From: a virus
IMG/VR virus record: IMGVR_UViG_3300027793_000171
Coordinates: 1-36,074 of that record
Direction: 5' to 3' (one strand)
Length of the DNA stretch: 36,074 bases
The notes beneath the pieces were generated by a model. That model did no database searches. It was not told the DNA's origin and saw only the letters and a program-made list of their open reading frames with translations. Both the position numbers and the translations under genes were made by a program. Shown one piece after another: positions 17,135-26,208 of the stretch (its first letter is position 1; each line of letters opens with the position of its first letter).

Positions 17135-20100
17135 ATGGAAGAAAATAATGTGAAAGACCCATTGGGGATATTAGGTAAAAAACCTACGCAGTCACAAGAA
17201 GACCCGTTGGGTATATTAAAAAAAAAAGTAGAGCCCACACCTTTACCGTCAAGTTCACAATTACCTTTGGAAGGTGGTACATCAGGATTAACAGCTACTC
17301 CTTCGGTATCCACAGACACTCCGACTGAAACGTACACTGTAAAACCAGGAACGTCATTTAATCCATTTGCAGAAGCACCTAAAATGGCTGGCCAAAAGAC
17401 AGCCCTTGGAAACACATTGACTCCATCTACCGAAATAAGACCTGTTACTACAACAGCAGGTTCAACCCCAACTGCTGAAAAAACAGTCAATATACCAAAA
17501 GAAAAAGAATCTACTTCTATGTTAGAAGATTTATCATCTTCTTTTTTAAGAGGTTCTTCTAGGTTAGGCTCTATGTTAGCCAAAACCCCTGCGTTTATTT
17601 ACGATATAGCTGCTTATCCACAAAATAAAATAGCTGAATTAACTGGATTAGATATATCAGCATCATCAGAAGAATTAGCTAATACACTTGGTTTACCAGA
17701 AAACGAAATAGCGAAATATTATGATAATGCAGTGGCTGAAAGTCAAAAAAAGCTAAATGAAAAATATGATAAAGGTATAACAGATTATTTTAAATCAGGA
17801 GACTACTCAAAAGCTTTTGGTTTATTGGCTAATTCTGTGGTAGAGAGTGCACCAATAAGCATTTCTTTAGCTTTAGGTAACGCTGCAGGATTAACAACAG
17901 CTCAATCAATAATGGGTGGAGGAGCCGTCTTTGCAGCAGATAAAAAATCAGAGTTAGATACTCAAAACCCAAATATGACTGAGTCTTCTAAAGTAGAAAA
18001 TGCTTTAGCTAATGGTCTTTTAGAGGGTGTGTTTGAGAATTTCGGTGTTACCAAATTAGGTAGCATGACTAAGGATATATTATTAAAAGAAGGTGTTGAA
18101 CAAGGTAAAGAGATAGTTAAAAATGGTTTTAAAGAAGTTTATTTACCTGTACTTAAAAAATATATTGGAACAACTGCAGAAGAAAGTATATCAGAAGCCG
18201 CTACTCAATACGCTCAAAATGCAGTGGATAAATTCTCCGGAGCAAAGCCAAATATAGATTTAATGGAAGGCGTATTAGACGCTGCTATAATTGGATTAGG
18301 TTCAGGCGTATCAATGTCTTCTGCTCCTGCAGCATTGGAATTATCAAGAACAAGGGACGGGTTTAAAAGAGCTGTTGAAATTCAAAGTGAAAAACAAGTA
18401 TTAGAAAATGACTTAGTATCAGAAGCTATACCTTTAGAGTCAAAACAAATACTTTCTGATAAACTAAAAGATTTAACATCCGAGGAAGCCGATTTAGTTA
18501 AATCAGAAAAGATAAAATATGAATCATTATCATCTGATCAGCAAAAATCAGTAGATGCTCTAATTGATAAAAAAAGAAAATTAATTGATGGAATTACAAA
18601 TATACCTTTATCAGAGGATAGTAAATCTATTCTTCAGAAAGATTTAGATAATATAGATAATGAAATTGAATCTATATATTCAAATCCAATGAAGGAACAA
18701 GAAGAAGCTTTAAACGAAGAAGAGTATCTAAAATCAATACAAAGCGAATTAGAGGCTAGAAAGAAACCTAAAGTAGAAATACCTGAATCTGAAAATAAAA
18801 TGCAGCGTGAGGGTTTATTTGAGGTCGATGACACTCAAAAAGCACAGCCTATCGAATTGCCTGTAGAAACAACTCAGGCCGCACCTGAAATCACTACCGA
18901 AGAAAAACCAGCTCAAGAAATTAAAAAAGAAGAACCTACCGTAAATGTAGACGATAAGATAGCTGAAGTTCAAAAGAAAATACAAGACAATAAGCAGAAT
19001 TATTTTAACGAGAAAATCTCTTATGTGGATTACAGGAAGAACAACGATGCTTTAGAAGCTGACTTAAAAAAATTAGAATCAGGAGAACAAGTAGAACAAC
19101 CTAAAATAGAAGAAAATGTCAATCAAGAAAACATCCAAGGGATACCAAGTGAAATCGGAATCGGGGAAAAACCTATCCAAGCCGAACCTATCGAAACCAC
19201 AAGCGCAGAAGAGACTACAGCAGGTGGAGTTCTTCAAGCACCAGAAGAAAAAGTAGTAGAACAAGTTGTAGCAGAAAAAAAACCTACTCCAACCAAAACA
19301 CAAGCTCAAATATCCGCTGAACAAACAATAGCTGAAGAAGAAGATACAGAACAGGATAATGTAACAGAAGACGCAGCTACTGTTAAAAAAATGGATGATG
19401 ACGTAGAAGTTTTAAAAGGATACAATAAAGAAAAATACCCTAATAAAACACCTGCTGAACTAAAAAAACTCATTGAAGATAAGTATGTAGGCGTACTAGC
19501 TAGAGCATATAAAGCTAAAATGGACGGTAAAATATCAGGTCCTACATACACAGCATATCGTAATGAGCTTAATAAAATGATGGAAGAAAAGCTCCGTCCT
19601 TTTACTAAAAAAGTAGCTACCGGAGCAGAGGGAGATAATATTAAAAAAGGAGAGTTAAAAGCTCAGGTAGTAGCCCTAGGAGAAATGGTAAAAGAAAAAT
19701 TACTTGGCGAGGGATATAAAAACCTAGCGTTATCATCAGCTATACCAGGAGCAAGCCCTGAAATTATTAATAAGTTAGTAGACCTAACAGTAAAAGGCGT
19801 TAATTTCGCTATCGATGCCGGTTATGGAGTTAGAGAAGCCACACAGATAGCTTTAGATAAAATAAAGACAAATCCCGTATATAAAAAACTATATGAAAGT
19901 GGAAACATTGATGAAACTAAGTTTAGAGACAGTGTAGAATCTGAGTTATCTAAAGCTAAAGCTCAACCACAGCCAAAAGCTCAGGAAAAGCAAGCTGAAG
20001 AGCAAGAAGCTGAAACAGGTAAAGAAGTAGAAGCGGCTGCCGAAACAGGAATGCCTGTGATTACTCAGGAAGATATAACTAAGGAATCAAAAGGTAAAAG

Positions 20101-20761
20101 AAAACAATCTCAACGAAGAGAAGAAAATACTACGTATGACGAGATAAATAAAATGATACCTCAAGAAGCTTCGTTTTATCAAAAGATGGATCAGGAGCAA
20201 ATCAGAGAAACCATTAGGACTTACATCAATGAATTAGAAGCTTCCAATATGATTATGGATGCAGCTAATTTAATGTTAGATGAAAACGCTAAGAAGCCAA
20301 TGCCTCCTGAAATGGTTCATACATTCAACTTGTTTTTAGTTGATAGAATGAAAACTTTAGCTAAAGAGGTAGATAACCCTACATTAAAGCAAGATTTATT
20401 AAACAAAGCTTCTAGATTAAGGGAGAATAATGATAAAAACACTACTACCATAGCAAAATCATTAGCTAATCTGTACATTCACACTAAAGAAATGATGTCT
20501 TCTCCGGAAGGCGTGCAAGCAGCCTCTGAGCAAAGACAGATAAATGCTATTGATAGCTATTTGAATAAAAAACAAAAAACAGCTTTGGAAAGTGTAGCAG
20601 AACCCGTAAATTCGCTTATTAATTCAGAAGAATTTGCTGAAGAAGTAAGAAAGGCTACTGAACAAAAATTAAAAGACATTGCTGAGAAAACGAAAGGTAA
20701 GGATTGGGTAAGCAAAGTAGATGCTTTCGATGATTTAATAACAACAACAGAAGATTGCTAA
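17135..20761 (+). CDS. large internal virion (cargo) protein candidate
   Basis: 1208 residues. The N-terminal ~125 residues are Pro/Thr/Ser-rich and carry two copies of DPLGIL-x-KK (residues 8-16 and 23-31). Residues ~125-410 are helical with two Gly/Ala-rich apolar stretches (ESAPISISLALGNAAGLTTA, about 240; AAIIGLGSGVSMSSAPAAL, about 385) that could insert into membranes. Residues ~410-720 are charged coiled coil and Glu/Pro/Gln-rich linker; 720-1208 is helical again and ends CGG-free at EDC. Amphipathic, partly membrane-active giant proteins behind the tail genes are typical of podovirus ejection proteins. No RNA polymerase DxDGD motif, protease or transglycosylase signature is visible. 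Confidence 0.62.
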   Translation: MEENNVKDPLGILGKKPTQSQEDPLGILKKKVEPTPLPSSSQLPLEGGTSGLTATPSVSTDTPTETYTVKPGTSFNPFAEAPKMAGQKTALGNTLTPSTEIRPVTTTAGSTPTAEKTVNIPKEKESTSMLEDLSSSFLRGSSRLGSMLAKTPAFIYDIAAYPQNKIAELTGLDISASSEELANTLGLPENEIAKYYDNAVAESQKKLNEKYDKGITDYFKSGDYSKAFGLLANSVVESAPISISLALGNAAGLTTAQSIMGGGAVFAADKKSELDTQNPNMTESSKVENALANGLLEGVFENFGVTKLGSMTKDILLKEGVEQGKEIVKNGFKEVYLPVLKKYIGTTAEESISEAATQYAQNAVDKFSGAKPNIDLMEGVLDAAIIGLGSGVSMSSAPAALELSRTRDGFKRAVEIQSEKQVLENDLVSEAIPLESKQILSDKLKDLTSEEADLVKSEKIKYESLSSDQQKSVDALIDKKRKLIDGITNIPLSEDSKSILQKDLDNIDNEIESIYSNPMKEQEEALNEEEYLKSIQSELEARKKPKVEIPESENKMQREGLFEVDDTQKAQPIELPVETTQAAPEITTEEKPAQEIKKEEPTVNVDDKIAEVQKKIQDNKQNYFNEKISYVDYRKNNDALEADLKKLESGEQVEQPKIEENVNQENIQGIPSEIGIGEKPIQAEPIETTSAEETTAGGVLQAPEEKVVEQVVAEKKPTPTKTQAQISAEQTIAEEEDTEQDNVTEDAATVKKMDDDVEVLKGYNKEKYPNKTPAELKKLIEDKYVGVLARAYKAKMDGKISGPTYTAYRNELNKMMEEKLRPFTKKVATGAEGDNIKKGELKAQVVALGEMVKEKLLGEGYKNLALSSAIPGASPEIINKLVDLTVKGVNFAIDAGYGVREATQIALDKIKTNPVYKKLYESGNIDETKFRDSVESELSKAKAQPQPKAQEKQAEEQEAETGKEVEAAAETGMPVITQEDITKESKGKRKQSQRREENTTYDEINKMIPQEASFYQKMDQEQIRETIRTYINELEASNMIMDAANLMLDENAKKPMPPEMVHTFNLFLVDRMKTLAKEVDNPTLKQDLLNKASRLRENNDKNTTTIAKSLANLYIHTKEMMSSPEGVQAASEQRQINAIDSYLNKKQKTALESVAEPVNSLINSEEFAEEVRKATEQKLKDIAEKTKGKDWVSKVDAFDDLITTTEDC

Positions 20762-20767
20762 AATAAT

Positions 20768-23473
20768 ATGAGTGTAAAATGTAATATACAAGACAGTCAG
20801 GAAGCTTATAACCATGGTGTAAAATCATTTAAAGAGGCATTTCTTCAAACACAAGGTGACACTACTAAATCATTGAAATATGCTATGAATGAAGTGAAGG
20901 CTAAATTTCCAAATTTAGACTTTGACCCAAAATCATTCACCGATCCAATCATAGAAAAAGGAAAAAAAAGCGGAGTGATACCAGCTAGCTACACCTTTGA
21001 TAAAAAAGTAAAAACTCCTTCTATAGAGAAAGGTAAGGAAAACATAGAGGCGGCCAAAAAGAAGTACGAGGAAAAAATAAAAGACATAACTGATAAGGTA
21101 GAAGGAGCTAATAAAGAACAAAAAGCATCTATGGCTAGGTCTCTAGCTGAGAAAGCAATCCAAACAGGATTTATCAACGATGCTGACGTTAAAAAAGCAT
21201 TTGCTGAAGCAGTGAGGTTGCCGGTAGAGGTATCCGAAGAGTTCGATGCTGCCGTAGAAAAATTACAGGTAGCGAATAGAGAGTTAGATACCATAGATGT
21301 GGAAATGTCAAAGCTTCGAAATGAAGTAAAAGACCTAAAAAAAGAAGGTAAGTTTACCGAAGAGCAAAATAAATCTTACGACGAAAAACTAAGAGCCTTA
21401 GTAGATAAAAAGAAGAAAGCCGAGGACAACGCTACAAAAGCAGCATACGACCTTAACGTACTGATGCCGCCAAGCTCATTTTGGTATTACGACATGGTAT
21501 CAGCAGCAAACCTTAACCTGATGAAAGGTGTATCATTGATAAACAACTTAACAGGTGGTTTATCAGACACGGCAATACGGTTGATGGGTAATTTCTCATC
21601 AGAGGTATTATCTCTAGGCGTAAACTCTATTATACGTAAACAAAATCCATTACCATTCGGAAAAAGAGCATTAGGGTCTATACAGCAGCGTAAAAAGATA
21701 GCTATGAAAATAGCATCTACTCTGAAGTATGGTAATGCAGACATCAGAGACTTAGCTCCTACAAACACGTTAGATGCTGTAGCTAAGCTAAGACAAAAAA
21801 TAGAAAACACACCAACTGCTAAACTTAAAAAGATGGCAGGTTTTATATTAAGAGTACATCCGGATGCCGTATCAAGAGTTCTTGGAGCTACGGATGCCGC
21901 CTTTAACACTGCTATATATTTCGGTGAGTTAAACAGTATTGCTGAATCTAAAGGATTGAAAGGATTCGATAAAACAGATTTCATAGAAAATCCAGACGCA
22001 GCATCAAAAGAATTTGCTAAGAAAAAAGCAGACGAGGCTACATTTAAAGGCGAGTTTATATTCGGTAACAACGTAGTAAAAGCACTTAAAGTAAATCCTT
22101 ACAGTCTTCAAAAAATGCTAACAGAAGAGCAGGGTGTTCCTCCTCTAGCAGCAAAATTATTAGTAGGAACATTACATTCAATAAGTGTCGGTGTAATGCC
22201 ATTCGTTAAAACACCGATAGCCATCTTTAACTCAGCGCAGAAACTATTACTACCTGAATACGCTATGCTGAGTGGAGCGTTAAAAGCCTCAAGGGAGAAA
22301 GACCCTAATATGAGGCAGAGGATTGTATACGAAGCTACTGGTAATTATGTAGCTGGAACAGCATTAAGATACGCAGCCATAAACATGATCGCTAATGGAT
22401 TAATGTCAGGCGCTTATGGAGATGATGATTTCGACGCAGCAGATACAACAGAGAAAGTAATGGGTGGTCCGAATAGAATAAACATCTCCGCATTCATGAG
22501 AGGAATAGCGTTTCAAGGATGGTCATCGAAAAAAGGAGATACTATCATAGAATTAAAAACAATGGGTGTTCCGGGTGTTGTTCTCGGAGCATACGCACAT
22601 GCTTTCCATGGACAAAACAATAAACAGAAAATGTCCAATGAGATTATGTCTGTCGAGCAGGATATAAAACTACTCGGAGCTAGTTTCCAATCATTCGTAG
22701 ACAATACCTTCCTGTCAGGTACAAATCAACTTTTACAGGCATTAACAGATAAAGAAGGTCATAAATGGAATAAATTCACAATAAACCTTGCCTCTGTATT
22801 ATTAGGAGGCGCAGTACCATCAACAGCTCAAACATTCTCTACGCAAATGGATGAGAATGTAAAACAACAGTACAATAAGGACCTAGATTACGGTGAAAAT
22901 TTAGCAAATATACTAGGTTATAAATTCGCCTTCCAATCCAAAGATTTAAAAAACAAATACTTCAACTTAGCGGCAGAAAACGAGGCTTTAAAGAAAAAGA
23001 AATACGTGTTTTTTGATAACTACTTAGGAAGGGTAATCGCAAATAACGTTGATTTCCTTAAAATGTCAGAATTAGATAAGGATACGCCTGAATACAAGCT
23101 TTACGAATATACTCAAAGCCTTAAAGAGGAGAATAGACCTAAACTATTCCCTAGTGCCGTAGAAAAGAATGTAAACGTTTCATACACTGAAAGGGTAAAC
23201 GGATTAAGGACAACTAAGTCAGAAAAAGTGAAGTTAACAAATGAAGAGCATGAATATTACATGAAACAAGCTTCTCAATACAGACTTATGCTAGTAACCC
23301 CTTACATCATGCAGGAAAAGTTCAAAGATATCCCTTACGATGAGAAAATAAAAGAAATGGCTAAATTGTACGAGTCAGGAAAAGACATGGCTAAAAAAGA
23401 CCTTATGTCTCAATTCCCAGACCTTACAAAAAGAGTTAAGACGGAAAAAGTAGAAGATGAATCTGATTTATAA
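20768..23473 (+). CDS. large internal virion (cargo/ejection) protein candidate
   Basis: 901 residues. The N-terminal ~215 residues are hydrophilic with coiled coils (about 80-110 and 165-215). Residues ~220-700 are an Ala/Gly-rich helical domain with apolar stretches around 461-488 (LLVGTLHSISVGVMPFVK) and 528-548 (YVAGTALRYAAINMIANG). The C-terminal ~200 residues are charged. The overall look is like the large helical proteins that podoviruses eject to cross the envelope, and the middle resembles regions of large polyvalent phage proteins, though that resemblance is weak. It is the last gene of the continuous block that starts at 6961; a new promoter follows it. Confidence 0.6.
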   Translation: MSVKCNIQDSQEAYNHGVKSFKEAFLQTQGDTTKSLKYAMNEVKAKFPNLDFDPKSFTDPIIEKGKKSGVIPASYTFDKKVKTPSIEKGKENIEAAKKKYEEKIKDITDKVEGANKEQKASMARSLAEKAIQTGFINDADVKKAFAEAVRLPVEVSEEFDAAVEKLQVANRELDTIDVEMSKLRNEVKDLKKEGKFTEEQNKSYDEKLRALVDKKKKAEDNATKAAYDLNVLMPPSSFWYYDMVSAANLNLMKGVSLINNLTGGLSDTAIRLMGNFSSEVLSLGVNSIIRKQNPLPFGKRALGSIQQRKKIAMKIASTLKYGNADIRDLAPTNTLDAVAKLRQKIENTPTAKLKKMAGFILRVHPDAVSRVLGATDAAFNTAIYFGELNSIAESKGLKGFDKTDFIENPDAASKEFAKKKADEATFKGEFIFGNNVVKALKVNPYSLQKMLTEEQGVPPLAAKLLVGTLHSISVGVMPFVKTPIAIFNSAQKLLLPEYAMLSGALKASREKDPNMRQRIVYEATGNYVAGTALRYAAINMIANGLMSGAYGDDDFDAADTTEKVMGGPNRINISAFMRGIAFQGWSSKKGDTIIELKTMGVPGVVLGAYAHAFHGQNNKQKMSNEIMSVEQDIKLLGASFQSFVDNTFLSGTNQLLQALTDKEGHKWNKFTINLASVLLGGAVPSTAQTFSTQMDENVKQQYNKDLDYGENLANILGYKFAFQSKDLKNKYFNLAAENEALKKKKYVFFDNYLGRVIANNVDFLKMSELDKDTPEYKLYEYTQSLKEENRPKLFPSAVEKNVNVSYTERVNGLRTTKSEKVKLTNEEHEYYMKQASQYRLMLVTPYIMQEKFKDIPYDEKIKEMAKLYESGKDMAKKDLMSQFPDLTKRVKTEKVEDESDL

Positions 23474-23490
23474 AAACATCTTGAAAAAAC

Positions 23491-23522
23491 TTTAATAAAT
23501 AAAAAAATATAATTACATTTGC
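23491..23522 (+). promoter_or_regulatory. Bacteroidetes-type promoter, leaderless
   Basis: TTTA at 23491-23494, a 19-base spacer and TACATTTGC at 23514-23522. The -7 element is a full match to TAnnTTTG plus pyrimidine and the -33 matches three of four bases. It lies in the 52-base gap after the cargo genes. Four bases separate the TTTG from the ATG at 23526, so the transcript would start on or next to the start codon. Confidence 0.62.
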
Positions 23523-23525
23523 CTT

Positions 23526-24080
23526 ATGAGTTTACAGCTTAAAATATCTGCAATAGAAGAAAATAAATCATTTGTCGTTACAGATTGTACCGGTAAATAC
23601 TCTTCTTCAAATCAAGGAGGCTTTGGAGCACCAAACATCCAAACGTCAGATATAGAAACATCAATATTATTCATCACCACTCCAGATAAAACAGAGTTTC
23701 AAATAAATGTATACCCAGACTTTCCAAATAAAGACGGTATCGCATACGAGATACTTCCATACATGTTAAACATGCAGGAAATAGAAAGCGGTGAGTATAA
23801 TTTAAAATTAGTGATTACAGGCACAGATAAGAAAGGAGTTAAATTTACGAAAACAGCATACCATACTCAGTTTATGACAAAAACAGTATCATGCTGCATT
23901 GATAAAATTATCTCAAAAAACATCGGAACCACAGACAAACTTAAAAAACAAGAAATGATTGAGTTGAACGACTTACTTAAATCTCTTGAGTACAGTATTG
24001 ACTGTGGAAGAATGAATAGAGCTACTAAAATAGTAGATCTACTTAAAGAAACATGTTCTTGTTGTGATTGTAAAAACTAA
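23526..24080 (+). CDS. small virion-type protein with C-terminal cysteine cluster
   Basis: 184 residues. The first ~110 residues are beta-rich (ISAIEENKSFVVTDCTG, ETSILFITTPDKTEFQINVY) and look like a small immunoglobulin-type or jelly-roll domain. The C-terminal ~60 residues are helical and end in a cysteine cluster, CSCCDC at residues 177-182, two residues before the stop. Two further Cys (VSCCIDK) lie near residue 122. There is no signal peptide. It opens a run of six cysteine-marked genes and has its own leaderless-type promoter. I do not recognise a named family; an appendage or adaptor protein is inferred. Confidence 0.7.
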   Translation: MSLQLKISAIEENKSFVVTDCTGKYSSSNQGGFGAPNIQTSDIETSILFITTPDKTEFQINVYPDFPNKDGIAYEILPYMLNMQEIESGEYNLKLVITGTDKKGVKFTKTAYHTQFMTKTVSCCIDKIISKNIGTTDKLKKQEMIELNDLLKSLEYSIDCGRMNRATKIVDLLKETCSCCDCKN

Positions 24081-24108
24081 TTAAAAATTATCATAAAAAC
24101 TAATTAAA

Positions 24109-24597
24109 ATGAACTGCGAAAAGAAAACATTTTGCCAAAAGGTAGTTTCTAAAATAGGGATAAAAGGCCCTCAAGGCCCTCGTGGTCATCAAGGTATCCA
24201 AGGCCTTCAAGGCCTTCAAGGTCCTCAAGGTTCTCAAGGTATCCAAGGCCCTCAAGGTCCTCAAGGTCAAGGCGGCAACTTTGATGTCACAATAACTCAA
24301 CCTGATCCAGAAGGATTACCTTTTGTTTTAGGTACTTCTATAACAGGAGGTACAGCCCCTTATACTTATGAATGGTCTATTGCTGATACTTTAGCAGGAT
24401 CTGGACGCAATGCTTTCGGTATATCAGGAGCATCTAACTTATCTACTGTTACTTGGGCAATCAATGAGCCAAATTCGTTTTTTGTAGCAGCAATATCTGG
24501 AGCTGGAGGGGTTTCTTTAATGAAAGTTAAAGTTACTGATGCTAATGGTGCGATAGCCAAAGATACTTTTCTTCTTATTGAGGTAACAGCAGCATAA
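24109..24597 (+). CDS. collagen-like protein with PKD/SprB-like domain
   Basis: 162 residues. Residues 1-16 are a short head with Cys3 and Cys9. Residues 17-52 are twelve uninterrupted Gly-X-Y triplets, mostly GPQ, GIQ and GLQ, which would form a trimeric collagen-like rod. Residues ~57-160 are a beta-sandwich with [12 protein letters not shown] and [13 protein letters not shown], the pattern of PKD or SprB-type repeats common in Bacteroidetes surface proteins. In phages such rods are tail-fibre or head-fibre shafts with a terminal binding domain. The gene precedes a tail-collar protein. The antisense frame across the repeat is a by-product of the 9-base periodicity. Confidence 0.85.
   Translation: MNCEKKTFCQKVVSKIGIKGPQGPRGHQGIQGLQGLQGPQGSQGIQGPQGPQGQGGNFDVTITQPDPEGLPFVLGTSITGGTAPYTYEWSIADTLAGSGRNAFGISGASNLSTVTWAINEPNSFFVAAISGAGGVSLMKVKVTDANGAIAKDTFLLIEVTAA
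24157..24267 (+). repeat. 9-base repeat array encoding Gly-X-Gln triplets
   Basis: Twelve tandem 9-base units encode the collagen-like segment. Units such as CAAGGCCCT, CAAGGTCCT, CAAGGCCTT and CAAGGTATC recur with mostly synonymous or conservative changes. Arrays like this expand and contract by slippage, so the rod length may vary between relatives. Confidence 0.9.
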
Positions 24598-24623
24598 TTA
24601 TAACCTAATAAAATATATGAAAT

Positions 24624-25466
24624 ATGTGCAAAAATAAAAAATGCACCGGAAACTGCTATAAATGTTCAAGCGACAATCAGTATGACAACATTATAGTTCA
24701 ATTACAATCACAAGTAGATGCTCTTACAGAAAGCATTAAGCCGTTTATCTGCGGACACCCTATCTTACTAATAGAGTCAGCTTCGGATATCGCTCAATTC
24801 GACACTGATGGTTACGGTGTAGGATGTTGGGAAGGATGGGCTATCTGTAACGGTCAAGCGTATATGAACCCTCAAACGAAGGTAAATTTCACCACTCCGA
24901 ACTTTACTGATAGATTTATCGTTCAAGCAGGTGGTTCATATTCAGTTGACGACACAGGAGGTTCAGACACAGTTGCGTTAACAGTAAATGAATTACCTGT
25001 ACATACACATGGTATTACTGATAATGGGCATACACACAATTTAACAGACACAGGGCACAATCACCCTGTAGATGACCCTGGCCATGGCCATGCTGGATCA
25101 GGAGGAAGTCATACGCATACATTCACTACAAGTACAATCGGTGGTCACGAACACTCAACTGGTGTTATTGGAATTACTGACGGTGGAGGAGGAACAGGTG
25201 CCAACGTAAGAACAAGCTCTACAGCAAGTGGAAATTCTACAAGTACAGACGGAGCTCATAGTCACAGTGGAACAACAGACCCTTCTTCAGCAGCAGTGAC
25301 TGTAAATTCATCGTTTACAGGTGTTCAAACACAAAATGCCTTTATTGGAATAACAGAAACAGACTCTAATACAACCGGAATAACAGTAGATGATGCAGGG
25401 AATGGAGATGCTCACGAAAACAGACCTCCTTATTTCGCTGCTCTTTATGTAATAAAAATGTGGTAA
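24624..25466 (+). CDS. tail collar domain protein (short tail fibre) with HxH array
   Basis: 280 residues. Residues 1-14 carry a Cys knot-like motif (Cys2, 7, 11, 14). A short coiled coil follows (about 22-38), then a phage tail-collar domain (about 43-110) with GWAICNGQAY and FTTPNFTDRFIVQAGG. Residues 127-214 contain seven HxH motifs at 127, 136, 145, 154, 163, 175 and 212, the first five spaced exactly nine residues. The C-terminus ENRPPYFAALYVIKMW is the typical ending of this family. In T4 gp37 the same HxH type coordinates a line of iron ions in the receptor-binding needle; a trimeric metal-stabilised tip is expected here. The ATG at 24617 is out of frame. Confidence 0.88.
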   Translation: MCKNKKCTGNCYKCSSDNQYDNIIVQLQSQVDALTESIKPFICGHPILLIESASDIAQFDTDGYGVGCWEGWAICNGQAYMNPQTKVNFTTPNFTDRFIVQAGGSYSVDDTGGSDTVALTVNELPVHTHGITDNGHTHNLTDTGHNHPVDDPGHGHAGSGGSHTHTFTTSTIGGHEHSTGVIGITDGGGGTGANVRTSSTASGNSTSTDGAHSHSGTTDPSSAAVTVNSSFTGVQTQNAFIGITETDSNTTGITVDDAGNGDAHENRPPYFAALYVIKMW

Positions 25467-25838
25467 ATGAAGTGTTTAGACGAAATAATATGCGAAGCAA
25501 AATGCTGTTCTACGGAATATGCAGCTAAATTTGCGGAAGATAAGACATTTGGTAGAGATACTGATAACTCAGACTACTTTATGTTAATGATGTATATTGA
25601 TGTTTTACAAAGAAACACGCCCTCATTTATTAAGCTTAAAGCAAAAGTTACTACATGTCCTAAAAAAATATCATTTTCTTCTTTGAAGAAAGAAAATAAT
25701 AAACTATTTTTGGACATCCGAGAAGCCGTAAAATGCGTTGACGTAAAATTAGATGCCTGTCTATCCGATGCTGAGTTATGTAAGATTATAGAGGAAATAA
25801 AAGTACTTTGTAATCAATGCGAATGTAATTGCAATTAA
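25467..25838 (+). CDS. small cysteine-tailed protein, unknown function
   Basis: 123 residues, starting on the base after the tail-collar stop codon. It is mostly helical, without signal or membrane segment. The N-terminus (CLDEIICEAKCCSTEY) has four Cys and the C-terminus ends CNQCECNC (residues 115-122), one residue before the stop. The placement and C-terminal cluster mirror the 184-residue protein at 23526. It may be a chaperone or adaptor for the collar protein, since small helical partners often follow fibre genes; this is inference only. Confidence 0.72.
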   Translation: MKCLDEIICEAKCCSTEYAAKFAEDKTFGRDTDNSDYFMLMMYIDVLQRNTPSFIKLKAKVTTCPKKISFSSLKKENNKLFLDIREAVKCVDVKLDACLSDAELCKIIEEIKVLCNQCECNCN

Positions 25839-25851
25839 AAAATCATATAAA

Positions 25852-26193
25852 ATGCCTTACGAAGATAATCAAACATACGCTAAATATTTAAAGAAAAAAT
25901 GTTTAGAAGAATCTGCAGGTTGCGGAGAATGCAACGACTGTAATGACTGCTCAGAAGGATGCGAGGAAAAATGTTCTTGCTGCCCTGCTGGATTAGTAGC
26001 TGTTTATGACGCTGAAGGAAAACATCAAGGATGTTTAACGCCTGCCGACGCTGAGCTATTCCATGATAATACATTTACATGTCAATCAGGATATGTTAAG
26101 TTGTACAATAACTCAACAAACGAGTTCCTTGGATGTGTATCTGAATCAGAGTTTGCAGCATTGTATTCTACAGTAAATACTATAGTAACATAA
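25852..26193 (+). CDS. cysteine-rich small virion-type protein
   Basis: 113 residues with nine cysteines between residues 17 and 44 (CGECNDCNDC followed by CEEKCSCC), an unusually dense set in a phage cytoplasmic protein. The second half holds two short repeats of similar shape: AVYDAEGKHQGCLTP and KLYNNSTNEFLGCVSE, each a beta hairpin with one Cys followed by an acidic helix (ADAELF, SEFAAL). The Cys part could bind zinc or an iron-sulphur cofactor, or be disulphide-bonded in the virion. No family name is recognised. It lies between the collar and Big2 genes. Confidence 0.72.
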   Translation: MPYEDNQTYAKYLKKKCLEESAGCGECNDCNDCSEGCEEKCSCCPAGLVAVYDAEGKHQGCLTPADAELFHDNTFTCQSGYVKLYNNSTNEFLGCVSESEFAALYSTVNTIVT

Positions 26194-26208
26194 AATTAAT
26201 TAAAGAAA

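Noticed and set aside
17029-17583. Open frame of 184 codons on the minus strand
   Set aside because: It lies fully opposite two well-supported + genes, across the Pro/Thr-rich N-terminus of the cargo protein; composition is a mirror of the + codons and there is no promoter or start context.
21487-22071. Open frame of 194 codons on the minus strand
   Set aside because: Shadow of the 901-residue gene; all convincing genes in the window are on the + strand.
24157-24267. Short tandem repeats as a CRISPR array
   Set aside because: Units are 9 bases with no spacers and keep a Gly-X-Y reading frame; it is a coding repeat.
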